Source: Bacteroidetes/Chlorobi group bacterium ChocPot_Mid (lineage in GTDB: Bacteria; Bacteroidota; Ignavibacteria; Kapaibacteriales; UBA2268). Taken from it: a stretch of 21,501 nt of DNA. This document shows positions 1 through 8,371 of this stretch, piece after piece. The first letter of the stretch is position 1. Each line of letters starts with the position of its first letter. The notes under the pieces were generated by a model that did no database searches, was not told the DNA's origin, and saw only the letters and a list, made by a program, of their open reading frames with translations. Made by a program: the position numbers and the translations under genes. Where the stretch lies: NCBI GenBank assembly GCA_003731675.1, contig RCNQ01000138.1, positions 1 through 21,501 of the forward strand, given 5' to 3'.

Positions 1-83
1 GCAATGTAATCATTATTTTCACTACTACAACCAACAAAAAAAGTTATAATCAGTGCTAATATTATTTTTTGATATTGATTCAT
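1..83 (-). CDS. Lipoprotein N-terminus, probable efflux periplasmic adaptor (partial)
   Basis: Only the first 27 codons are inside the window; the gene runs off the left edge. The minus strand from the ATG at 81-83 reads MNQYQKIILALIITFFVGCS: a short polar start, a hydrophobic core, then a lipobox-like VGC with Cys at residue 19. This is a lipoprotein (signal peptidase II) signal. An AAGGG sits 7-8 nt upstream of the ATG. The frame starts 71 bp after the TolC-family gene and on the same strand, in the order TetR, TolC, lipoprotein. That order is common for RND-type efflux operons, where the third gene is the membrane-fusion (HlyD/AcrA) adaptor. The adaptor identity is inferred from context; the sequence itself shows only the lipoprotein signal. 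Confidence 0.6.
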   Translation of the reverse strand, partial: MNQYQKIILALIITFFVGCSSENNDYI

Positions 84-154
84 ATATTTACCCTTATATT
101 TTTTAATTATCTTCGTAATCATAATGTTATTTATTAAAAGCAATTTGTTTTTCT

Positions 155-1435
155 CTATTCATTTACTAAGAACTTGTAATTATAAATTGACAGCAATAAT
201 TGAATTTCATGAATTGTTTTATCTAGTTTTGCCAAATTCTCAGCATTAATATCATGAATAAGGTCAGTTATTGATATTGTTCCATTTTCAAGTCTGGCTT
301 CAGAAGATTGTTTAATCTTATATCTCAGACTAATAATTTCGTCATCGTTTTTCAGTAATTCATTATATTTCTCAATCTCAACTTTATATTGATTGTATTT
401 AATGTTGTTATTAAACAAAAAATTCTCCTTTTGTACTTCTATTGATTTTTTATTTATGATTAATAACTCTTCGTTGTTATAAACATTATAAAAACTGCTC
501 AAATTCCAAGACAACCTTATACCGCCAATGTAGTAGAATGAGAAATCATTTTTCAGCAGATTGAAGCCTGGTCTGCCGTAACCTGCCTGAAAAAATAAAC
601 CAATCTTTGGATATCTTCCGTTATTCAAGTTTTCTGTCTGATGGCTAAATAAATTTTCTTGTGCCTGGAATAGTTCAATTTCAGGTCGCTTTGTTAATAA
701 ATTATTTAAGTTTGAATTTTTGAACTCATTTGAATCCTCCGTAGTTGAGGGGACAATCAAAATCTGGTTGTCATCAATATCTTCTCCGATTAGAATTGAT
801 AACATTTTTCTATATGATTTTTCATTTCCTTTCAGTTCTGTTTTTCTCTGGTTAGCATTAATAATTTCAACTTTTAGAGAATTCACATCGGCTTCAGATA
901 CAACCCCATTCTCCCACAATGAAGTTACCCTTTCTAAATTTTTTTCCAATTCCAGGATTAATTGCTCGTTTCTTTTAATTGATTCTCTTATAAGCAATAT
1001 TCCGAAAAATAATTGGTTAATCCTGTCTTTTAAATTATATAATTCAACAGACAATTTATTTTTTTCAATTTCACTTGTTGCATTTATTATATTTTTCTGC
1101 CCTGATACAGCTCCTCCATCCCAGACAATCTGATTTATTTCACCAACTACCTGGTATTGGTCTTTTGATATTTCGTCAAAAGTAAATAATGGAAACTTGA
1201 ATGGAATTTCCACAACATCTGACTGATAAGTCGCTCTTCCCGATACGGATATTTGAGGCAGATATAACTTATTTGCATTTGATATGTTATAGCTTTTTGA
1301 CTTTTCCAATAAATCATATTGCCTTACTAATGGATAATTCTCGTAAGCTTTTTTCTGACAATTATCAATTGTCAATTCTGCTTTTAATGGCAACAAGCAT
1401 AGCCATGTTAATGAAACAAAAATTAATATTCTCAT
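155..1435 (-). CDS. TolC-family outer membrane efflux protein
   Basis: 426 residues, close to the usual TolC/OEP length. An N-terminal Sec signal (MRILIFVSLTWLCLLPLKA, cleavage after about residue 19) is followed by two long mostly helical halves, as expected for the OEP repeat that builds the trimeric outer-membrane channel and periplasmic tunnel. Recognisable family features are the early LTIDNCQKKAYENYP helix, the region ending NQIVWDGGAVSGQ (the membrane-strand turn of the first repeat), and a second strand region LFFQAGYGRPGFNLL preceding the RLSWNLSSF turn, then a long terminal helix. It starts 43 bp after the TetR gene and is followed by a lipoprotein gene, so it probably works as the outer-membrane exit of a tripartite pump under that regulator. 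The substrate cannot be read from the sequence. No strong SD is visible (only CGGGA about 5 nt upstream). Confidence 0.9.
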   Translation of the reverse strand: MRILIFVSLTWLCLLPLKAELTIDNCQKKAYENYPLVRQYDLLEKSKSYNISNANKLYLPQISVSGRATYQSDVVEIPFKFPLFTFDEISKDQYQVVGEINQIVWDGGAVSGQKNIINATSEIEKNKLSVELYNLKDRINQLFFGILLIRESIKRNEQLILELEKNLERVTSLWENGVVSEADVNSLKVEIINANQRKTELKGNEKSYRKMLSILIGEDIDDNQILIVPSTTEDSNEFKNSNLNNLLTKRPEIELFQAQENLFSHQTENLNNGRYPKIGLFFQAGYGRPGFNLLKNDFSFYYIGGIRLSWNLSSFYNVYNNEELLIINKKSIEVQKENFLFNNNIKYNQYKVEIEKYNELLKNDDEIISLRYKIKQSSEARLENGTISITDLIHDINAENLAKLDKTIHEIQLLLSIYNYKFLVNE

Positions 1436-1478
1436 AATCTGTCCCGGTTATTTATCTTGCAAAATCATTTTTTCTTCT

Positions 1479-2102
1479 TTAGTTATTTTCCAGACTTTTT
1501 AAAATTATTCTGACATTTTCTTGTTTTCTGACCTTAATAAATTCTTCAAATTCTTTGTCATTCATCATCGCAATACTTTGTATCAAGGGTTTTGCAACAA
1601 AAGGAATAACATTCAGCGAAACAAGTAAAACGATAAAATCTATAGGTTCTGTCTTTCTAATTTCACCTGATTCAATTGCTTTTTTTAGGTCATTTACAAA
1701 TTTAGGAAAGAATAACTCTTTAATATTCTGTATTTTATCTACAATTTTTTTTAATCTTTCAGGATTAGTTGTAAGTTCATTAAAAATCAGGAAAGGGATT
1801 TTAGGATTTTCCCTTAATATTTCGAAATGTGCTTCAATAGCATTTTTCAAATTCTCTTTAATAGGAATTTCAGAATTCCAATTACTGATTATCGTATTTA
1901 TAATCAAATTTGCTTTATTTTCAAAGATTGCATCAAATAACTTGTCCTTTGTTCTAAAATAATAATGAACCATAGATTGATTACAACCGGCTTCTTTTGC
2001 TATTTCTATTGTGGAAGTCATCGAAAATCCTTTTTCAAGAAATAGCTTTTCTGCCGCATCTAATATGGCTTTCTCGAAGTTTTTATCTACCTTTTCAATC
2101 AT
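1479..2102 (-). CDS. TetR/AcrR-family transcriptional regulator
   Basis: 207 residues from the ATG at 2100-2102. The N-terminal part has the TetR DNA-binding layout: FEKAILDAAEKLFLEKGF, then the helix-turn-helix STIEIAKEAGCNQSMVHYYF, then RTKDKLFDAIFE, the typical end of the HTH region. The remainder (about 60-207) is helical and poorly conserved, as expected for the ligand-binding and dimerisation part. A TTG 18 nt further upstream is also in frame, but the ATG gives the normal family N-terminus and neither has an SD site. It is the first gene of the efflux operon, with TolC 43 bp downstream, so autoregulation and control of the pump are likely. Repeats directly upstream (2114-2152 and 2183-2203) are candidate operators. 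Confidence 0.92.
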   Translation of the reverse strand: MIEKVDKNFEKAILDAAEKLFLEKGFSMTSTIEIAKEAGCNQSMVHYYFRTKDKLFDAIFENKANLIINTIISNWNSEIPIKENLKNAIEAHFEILRENPKIPFLIFNELTTNPERLKKIVDKIQNIKELFFPKFVNDLKKAIESGEIRKTEPIDFIVLLVSLNVIPFVAKPLIQSIAMMNDKEFEEFIKVRKQENVRIILKSLENN

Positions 2103-2113
2103 ATCAATAAAAC

Positions 2114-2152
2114 TATTCAATAATATTATTCAATTATTTTATTCAAAACTAA
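2114..2152. repeat. Three 13-bp direct repeats upstream of the TetR gene
   Basis: On the plus strand TATTCAA recurs at 2114, 2127 and 2140 with an exact 13-bp period. Copies one and two agree at nearly all 13 positions (TATTCAATAATAT and TATTCAATTATTT); copy three keeps the first seven. The array lies 12 bp from the TetR start codon, where an autoregulatory operator or promoter would be. Within it, AATAATATTATT (2119-2130) is also a perfect palindrome. Its function is inferred from position; low complexity makes chance harder to exclude. Confidence 0.5.
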
Positions 2153-2182
2153 CTAATTATTTTTTAAAAAACAAATTTTTGT

Positions 2183-2203
2183 CACAAAATTTTTTATTTT
2201 GTG
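2183..2203. promoter_or_regulatory. 21-bp inverted repeat in the divergent intergenic region
   Basis: CACAAAAT (2183-2190) and ATTTTGTG (2196-2203) are perfect reverse complements around a 5-T spacer. The repeat lies between the TetR gene and the divergently transcribed gene at 2289. Size and symmetry fit a dimeric regulator site such as a TetR-family operator. A transcriptional hairpin is less likely because there is no GC core or T-run after it on either strand. The function is inferred from position. Confidence 0.4.
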
Positions 2204-2278
2204 TAATTATCTTGTAAAGGTTCTTAAAAAACTTGAAATTGTTGGATCCATTAAAATAAATTATTAACAATTATTTTT

Positions 2279-2283
2279 GGAGG
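2279..2283 (+). promoter_or_regulatory. Ribosome binding site setting the start at 2289
   Basis: GGAGG lies 5 nt before the ATG at 2289. It overlaps an in-frame TTG at 2277, which therefore cannot use it. This fixes the start at 2289 and makes the signal peptide begin MYLLKFTRIK. Confidence 0.8.
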
Positions 2284-2288
2284 TTTAT

Positions 2289-5207
2289 ATGTACTTATTA
2301 AAATTTACAAGGATTAAATTCCTTTTATTGATTTTATCTTTTTTGCTTGTATCCGGAAGTTTACTGCAAGCACAAAAAGATAAAGAATTGCAATTTTTTG
2401 CTCAACCTGATTACGAAAAATCTGGTTTATATCTGATGTGGTTTATGGACGATACCCATAAATCACCGGAAGGTGTCAATGTCTATTATCAGGAAGGAGC
2501 TTTTTACGATATTTCCGAAATGACAGATGCTCAACCTTTTGCTTCGTTAACCAAAGGTGATTGGACATATGAGAGAGGGATGTATCAAGCATATCAGAAT
2601 CATAATTTTAAGGGAGGGTATTATACATTCTATATAGTTGTCAAATTTTCTGATGGCACATCCAAAACATCAAATACTTCACCTGTTAATTTCAGTAATG
2701 TAGAACCAGGAAGATATCTGGAATTTACATCAGTTCCAAATGAAAAAGCAATAGTCGGTCAAAAATATGAATATACTGCAAAAGCTGTTGACCCGGAAGA
2801 CCTTAATGCTGAAATCGAGTATTATCTTAATTCAGGACCAAAATCGATGACCATTAACAAAACAACTGGTGAAATTTCATGGACTCCTGATGCAAAAGGT
2901 TACTTTGAAGTATGGATTCAGGCAATATCAAAAACCGACCCGAATGTTTACGGTGAACAATATTTCAATATTAATGTTTTTGCCTGCTCGAAACCTGCGA
3001 TTATCTCAGGAACAATTACTGACTCTGAGAACAAGCTTGTAACAAACGGTTTTATGCAGTTTATCTCTGAAGACTCTAAAGACTATCCTGATGGAAGAGG
3101 AAACAATTTTTATACTGTTGTTGAAAACGGCAAGTATTCTTTAGAAGTTGATGAAGGAAAATACTATGCTATTTTTCAGGATTTCTATGGTTTCTTTCAA
3201 TACTATCCTGAAGCATTTGATTGGGATAAAGCGGAATTAATCACTGTAAAATGTGAGGATAATTTAACTATTGACATGAAACTTGTTGATTACAAGAATC
3301 CCAGTATATTTACAGTCAAAGGTAGCGTAAAAACTGAAGATGGTAATCCTGTGCCATATACCTCAGTACATTTTGAGGCTTTGAATGATGGGAATGAACC
3401 TGGGAAAAATACTTACTTTGATGCTTTTACAGATGAAGAAGGTAATTATGAAACTCAACTTCCTGATAATTATACTTATATAGCTTATATTGATGCCTAT
3501 TGGGATCCAGTTACAGGTATTTCGAAGACATTATATTACAATCAGACATACAATAGAGATGAAGCTGAAAAAATTAAGTTAAGTAGCGATATAAGTGGTA
3601 TAGATTTCATTCTATCAAAAGATAACGAATTTAAATATTATACTGTTTCAGGTAAAGTTACAAAAGAAGATGGCTCACCTGTTGAAAATGCAACTGTTGT
3701 TTTTGAAGGTCTGTACAATGAGCCATCAAGGAAAAATCCATATTGGGGTAATCAAACTCAAACAGATGCAGAAGGGAATTATTCACTTGAATTACCTGAA
3801 CTCTTCCAATACAAAGCTTATGTTGTTACGATGAATAGTTTTCTTTACAGACCTTTGTATTATAAACAAACTTATGATTACGAACAGGCAGAAGTGATTG
3901 CATTAACCGAAGACAAGTCAGGTATTGATTTTGTCTTGTCAGAACCGAATTTCAAAATGTTTAAAGTCAGTGGTAAGGTTACAAGAGAAGACGGCTCACC
4001 AATAGTATCAGCCATGGTTATGTTCGAAGGCTTCAACGATAGCCCTGATTATTATTATAACCGCTGGAGTTTATCAGCATTCACTGATAATGAAGGAAAA
4101 TATGAGATTGAACTACCGGAGATATTTAAATATATTGCCTACTCTTTCGATGCAGATATTTATGATAAGTACAGATGCCAAATGCCACTTTACTACAAAC
4201 AGACTTATAATCCCGAACAAGCAACAATTATCGAGCTGAAGGATAATTTATCAGATATTGACTTTGTATTTGGAGATACTCCATCAAATTACAAGTCATC
4301 ATTATCTGGAAGGGTAATTGACGAATCAGGTAATGCCTTGGATGGGATTTATCTTATGGTTTATAATGTTAACTCCGACAATGCAGATCCAAGCGGAATG
4401 TATGATGGTAGAGCTACAATTTCAGGTATGAATGGCGAATTCAAATTCATCTCTTTGATGCCAGGACCTTATGTGCTTTTAGCTGTACCGAAGACATTAG
4501 ACAATGTTCCCGGCTTTTACAAGAAAGGTTCAACTGTTGTCTTGAACTGGGATGAAGCAACTATTATAGATGTCAAGGAAAATGAAAATATAGATGGTAT
4601 CGAAGTCATTCTTGGTGCATTGGGAGAAGCAAAAAATGCTGATATGGGAATTTGTCAGGTTACAGGTACTGTTAAGGCAATATCCAATGCAAATCAGAAT
4701 AAAGTCCCAGTTGCCGGAGCAGTGATATATACCGAAAACAGTGAAGGCAAAATTCAAAAATATGCTACTACAAGCAATGACGGCTCTTTCAATCTGAAGA
4801 ATCTACCCACTGGCTCAATTATGCTCAAAGTTGAAAAGCTTGGTTATCAACCATATTCAAAGAATATAAACTTCGATGGCAATAAAAATAATAACGATAT
4901 TGGCGAGATATTATTAACTCCTGAACCCCTTAAAGTAAACGACGGGACAACTAATATCAGCTCAATGCTAACTTATCCAAATCCTGTTAAAGACAGATTA
5001 AATGTTAGTTTTGAATCCCGTACGGATAATGTCCAAGTATCACTAATCAATTCAGTTGGTAAGATGATTTGGACATCATCGCTAAAAACTGTGCGCGGAT
5101 CCAACAACTTAACGTTGGATGTCAGTGGATATGCAAATGGTGCTTACTTTGTCATCATTGACAACGGAAAATACTCAACGGCTCATCCAATTACAATTCA
5201 GCGTTAA
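2289..5207 (+). CDS. T9SS-secreted protein with carboxypeptidase-regulatory-like repeats
   Basis: 972 residues. A Sec signal (MYLLKFTRIKFLLLILSFLL..., probable cleavage after LLQA near residue 28) opens the protein. Residues about 30-140 look like a divergent beta-sandwich, and about 143-230 like a putative-Ig/cadherin-type domain (EISWTPDAKGYFEVWIQA). Then come about six beta-sandwich units of the carboxypeptidase regulatory-like/transthyretin type. Three adjacent ones are near copies, each opening with V-(K/S)-G-(S/K)-V-x-x-E-D-G-(N/S)-P and closing with T-Y-N/D ... IDF. Residues about 885-972 are a T9SS type A sorting domain (LTYPNPVKDRLNVSF, then GAYFVIIDNGKYSTAHPITIQR). It is therefore expected to cross the outer membrane and be anchored or released; no catalytic residues are recognisable. 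It appears monocistronic, with a strong terminator just downstream. The biological role is not known. Confidence 0.9.
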   Translation: MYLLKFTRIKFLLLILSFLLVSGSLLQAQKDKELQFFAQPDYEKSGLYLMWFMDDTHKSPEGVNVYYQEGAFYDISEMTDAQPFASLTKGDWTYERGMYQAYQNHNFKGGYYTFYIVVKFSDGTSKTSNTSPVNFSNVEPGRYLEFTSVPNEKAIVGQKYEYTAKAVDPEDLNAEIEYYLNSGPKSMTINKTTGEISWTPDAKGYFEVWIQAISKTDPNVYGEQYFNINVFACSKPAIISGTITDSENKLVTNGFMQFISEDSKDYPDGRGNNFYTVVENGKYSLEVDEGKYYAIFQDFYGFFQYYPEAFDWDKAELITVKCEDNLTIDMKLVDYKNPSIFTVKGSVKTEDGNPVPYTSVHFEALNDGNEPGKNTYFDAFTDEEGNYETQLPDNYTYIAYIDAYWDPVTGISKTLYYNQTYNRDEAEKIKLSSDISGIDFILSKDNEFKYYTVSGKVTKEDGSPVENATVVFEGLYNEPSRKNPYWGNQTQTDAEGNYSLELPELFQYKAYVVTMNSFLYRPLYYKQTYDYEQAEVIALTEDKSGIDFVLSEPNFKMFKVSGKVTREDGSPIVSAMVMFEGFNDSPDYYYNRWSLSAFTDNEGKYEIELPEIFKYIAYSFDADIYDKYRCQMPLYYKQTYNPEQATIIELKDNLSDIDFVFGDTPSNYKSSLSGRVIDESGNALDGIYLMVYNVNSDNADPSGMYDGRATISGMNGEFKFISLMPGPYVLLAVPKTLDNVPGFYKKGSTVVLNWDEATIIDVKENENIDGIEVILGALGEAKNADMGICQVTGTVKAISNANQNKVPVAGAVIYTENSEGKIQKYATTSNDGSFNLKNLPTGSIMLKVEKLGYQPYSKNINFDGNKNNNDIGEILLTPEPLKVNDGTTNISSMLTYPNPVKDRLNVSFESRTDNVQVSLINSVGKMIWTSSLKTVRGSNNLTLDVSGYANGAYFVIIDNGKYSTAHPITIQR

Positions 5208-5220
5208 ATCCATAACGCAC

Positions 5221-5256
5221 AAAAGCCCGACGGAGAGAATCTGTCGGGCTTTTTTT
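5221..5256 (+). terminator. Rho-independent terminator
   Basis: AAAAGCCCGAC (5221-5231) pairs with GTCGGGCTTTT (5243-5253) around an 11-nt loop, and the run of seven Ts (5250-5256) follows the GC-rich stem. It starts 14 bp after the stop codon of the upstream T9SS gene and separates it from the next gene. Confidence 0.93.
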
Positions 5257-5420
5257 ATTCTAAAATTTTTTCCCAAAAAAATGAAACTTTTTCCCGTTTT
5301 ACGTGTTACTACATTAGGTAACGTGCAAATTTTGAAAAAGTATATTTTTTTTTGCATTTTTCAAAAAAGTTTTTTATGTTATTGTTGAATTAAGGTTTAA
5401 ATTCATAAAACTATGAAATA
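5257..5420. other. AT-rich gene-free stretch with an inverted repeat and a T9 run
   Basis: I see no gene here. It holds TTTTGAAAAA (5330-5339) and its exact reverse complement TTTTTCAAAA (5357-5366) around a spacer that contains nine consecutive Ts (5345-5353). GTTAC/GTAAC arms lie near 5305-5322. The promoter of the downstream adhesin-like gene should be in this stretch or just after it, but no consensus is clear enough to place it. Confidence 0.45.
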
Positions 5421-5473
5421 AAAGCGGTTATATTGCTGATGAGCAATACAGGAAAAAACGATTTTACCGCTTT
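5421..5473 (+). promoter_or_regulatory. Structured leader element upstream of the repeat-tract gene
   Basis: AAAGCGGT (5421-5428) pairs with ACCGCTTT (5466-5473). Inside it TATTGCT (5431-5437) pairs with AGCAATA (5442-5448) around a 4-nt loop. Together they give a nested two-stem fold about 100 nt before the start codon at 5571. A weaker ACCA-AACC/GGTTGGT hairpin lies near 5495-5513, followed by a T-rich run. It may be a leader RNA element or a protein site. I do not recognise a known riboswitch family in it. Confidence 0.4.
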
Positions 5474-5560
5474 GAGCTGAAATGATGGTTGATTACCAAA
5501 CCCAAGTGGTTGGTTTTAGTTTCTCTTTTTTTCTTAGACTGATTTTTCAAAACAACAAAT

Positions 5561-5565
5561 GGAGG
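5561..5565 (+). promoter_or_regulatory. Ribosome binding site for the start at 5571
   Basis: GGAGG lies 5 nt before the ATG at 5571, the same arrangement as at the upstream T9SS gene (2279-2283). By contrast the ATG at 5680, which is the first one in the long downstream frame, has no SD (GTTACGACA precedes it). This is the main evidence that translation really begins at 5571. Confidence 0.8.
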
Positions 5566-5570
5566 TATAA

Positions 5571-5679
<109 letters not shown>

Positions 5680-5696
<17 letters not shown>

Positions 5697-8301
5697 TCCA
5701 TGGCTCCAATTTCCGCAAAACGGTTTTTGGCTGAACTTTTGGCAAAACGGCAGGATTGGAGTTAATCATGCAGGAACAGATTCAACAAGTCAACCCCTGA
5801 TGTTACTGCATTCGTTCAGGACTATATCACCGGAGCCGGTATGCTATCCGGCAACATTAACAATGCAAACCGAAAATTGCGAAGACCCTCCAAATCTTTT
5901 TGGGCATAACTCGATTGATTTTTGGTCTAACCATTACGATTCTACTTATAAATGGCAAACCGGAAGGATAGCCACTTATACGAATGAAGAAGGACCTTTC
6001 GACACACTTTTCAATTACTATGCAGGTTTAAAATTTGCATGTTCGGGAGGACCATCGAGACAGGGAGCCGAAGGCGGACCTGTTGATGTTATGTATATCT
6101 ACGACAAAAAAGTAGGTATATGGCAAAGCGACCCTCAAGAGAAACTGCACGTAGGCGGTTGGATTAGAAGCGACAGCTTGGCGGGTACTGGATACAGAAG
6201 TGTATATGCTGATGATGTCGGTAATCTAATTACAGGAGAATCATTGGGACTATGCTCAAACCCTTGGTGCATTGGTGGGAATGAATTAACAACAGGCAAC
6301 GGCGCAGAGTATTTAGGTACATCAAACTCTTTTTCTCTGATAATAAAGACAAATAATTCTGAAAGAATGAGGATAAATGAGGTTGGAGATGTATCAATAG
6401 GAAGAGAAAATTGGGCAGGAATCTATATACCACCAGTTGGAAAGTTAGATATAAATGTTGGTTGCTGGAATTTGCAATCATCAAAAATTTCATTTGATGT
6501 TAGAGGAACATATTTTGGACAAAGAGTAAAAGAGTCAGAAATGGCGATTGATTCATTAGCTCCTTCAATCAGATTTTATAGACCAACTGGGAGTGACTTA
6601 AGAAAGTCATTCAACTATTGGATAGAATTACGCGACCTTTACGGTGATGAAAAGGAAGACCCTGGATTTTCACTGGATTTTTTAACAAGCACATCAACTA
6701 CTTATATAGGAGAAGAAGAACCAACAAAAAAAGTAAGGTTTATGGGCAATGGTAATGTTGGTATTGGTGAGAATCCGAAACCCATTGCAAAATTAAATGT
6801 TAAAAGAGGTGCAGTAGTATTTGAAGAAATAATGAACGGAGATAATTTTGATACAACTTCTACACAACTTAGTTATGAAGAAAGAGCAAAAATAAATGCA
6901 TTAGGGAAGGGTTGTCGTTTTATGTGGATACCAGGGAAGCATTCTTTAAGAATGGGCAAACAAGAAGATGATTTTATACATGCTTGGGATTATGACAGTT
7001 GCGGAGTTTCATCTGTAGCTTTTGGTCATAATAATAGGGCATGGGGACATGCCTCACAAGTGTTTGGTATTGGAAATTCTGGATATTCTGATGGTAGTAA
7101 AATTATTGGTCATTATAATGATGTTTTTAGCGAAGGTAGTATTGCAATTGGTAACGATAATCATATTGGAAAAACAAATGTATTCAAAACCAATTCTTTT
7201 GCTTTCGGAAATTGTGATTCAGTATACGCTTCATATGCAACAGCGATGGGTAATAATGTATGGATAAAACCTGATCACAAAGGTTCTTTTGCTATTGGTG
7301 ATTATTGTTTCAATAATGTTGGTTTCACAAGTAATCCAAACCAATTTTATGCAAGATTTAATGCTGATTCTGACACTACAGATGTAACTTCTTTATCTTA
7401 TGAACTAATTTATTCATACTCAAACGTAGGTGCATATAGAGATAGAGCGGCAACTTTGCATCCTGGAGATATTGACTGGGTTTTTACATCAGATGTTTCA
7501 AAAAAAGAGGACTTCAAAGATATAAAGTCCAAAGATATAATCGATTCATTACGCAAATTACCTTTATATAATTGGAAATGGAAACCGGATTTAATTTATA
7601 TAGATTCTGTAAATTATGTTGTTCGTGATTTTCCATATAGATTTATTGGACCCACTGCTCAGGATTTTTCTCATTATTTTCCTTTAGGTGTTCCTTATAA
7701 AGATAAGATAAGTAATGGAATTATTAAAGGTGTTTTACTTGTTTCTGTACAAGAATTGATAAAAAGAACCGACACATTAGCTGAATCTATCAAGAGTCAA
7801 ATTGATAAGTCAGATGAGTTGAAAGATAAAATTGATTCATCACTATCAAAATCTGAATTTCAACAATTCAAAGATACTTTATATTGCTATGCTGATGCTT
7901 GTAAAAGGATTGAAGAGCTTGAATCTAAAATTAAAGATTTGGAAGATAGGGTTAAAACTCTCGAATCTAAAGAAGGAGGAATTATTAAGGGAACTGATGA
8001 TTCTGAGAAAAAAATTCAGGAATCGAATTACGATAATATAATTCTCGGACAAAATAACCCTAATCCTTTTGCTGAAACAACAGAGATTAACTATTATATC
8101 CCTAAGGACATAATCGGCAATGCAAGTTTGATAATAACTGATGAAAGAGGTATTCAAAAATACCAGGAATTTGATGTTTGCATAGGCAAACCATGTCAAA
8201 TAAAGATATCAGCTAAAGAGTTTTCGACGGGAGTCTACATTTATAGTATAGTACTAAACGGTTTATTTGTTAAATCGCAAAAAATGCTCATTATTAAATA
8301 A
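5680..8301 (+). CDS. Phase-variable T9SS adhesin with YadA-like head and S74 chaperone domain
   Basis: 873 residues in the continuous frame; about 908 if joined to the start at 5571, which I think is the real start. The N-terminal part (about 1-180) resembles fibre-type proteins (NPWLQFPQNGFWLNFWQNGRIGV; QSDPQEKLHVGGWIRSD). Another fibre-type module covers about 180-440. Residues about 440-545 show trimeric-adhesin (YadA/Hep-Hag) head spacing: SVAFG, SKIIG, SIAIG, SFAFG, TAMG, SFAIG at roughly 14-residue steps. Next is a peptidase S74-type intramolecular chaperone (about 600-690): SDVSKKEDF with Ser604, Asp605 and Lys609 matching the SDxxxK signature, then FIGPTAQDF and VSVQELIK. A coiled coil follows (about 695-770), then a T9SS sorting domain (about 788-873, GQNNPNPFAETTEINYY). 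It probably forms a surface trimer. Base composition is mosaic: about 45% GC near the 5' end, 25-30% in the rest. A weak hairpin follows, then another T9SS gene. Confidence 0.85.
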
Positions 8302-8306
8302 CCATT

Positions 8307-8340
8307 AAACCATATTCAAATTGAAAAATGAATGGGGTTT
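8307..8340 (+). terminator. Weak hairpin, possible partial terminator
   Basis: AAACC (8307-8311) and ATTCA (8314-8318) pair with TGAAT (8329-8333) and GGTTT (8336-8340), with a two-base mismatch between them and a 10-nt loop. The run after it is only TTTATTTATAT. It lies between two same-strand T9SS genes 70 bp apart, so it may attenuate rather than stop transcription. Confidence 0.35.
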
Positions 8341-8371
8341 ATTTATATGCATTTGAAAGGTTGAGGTTTTT

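Noticed and set aside
2118..2120. TTG as start of the TetR gene
   Set aside because: It lies within the 13-bp direct repeats, has no SD, and the ATG 18 nt later gives the normal family N-terminus.
2277..2279. TTG as start of the first T9SS gene
   Set aside because: It overlaps the GGAGG that serves the ATG at 2289.
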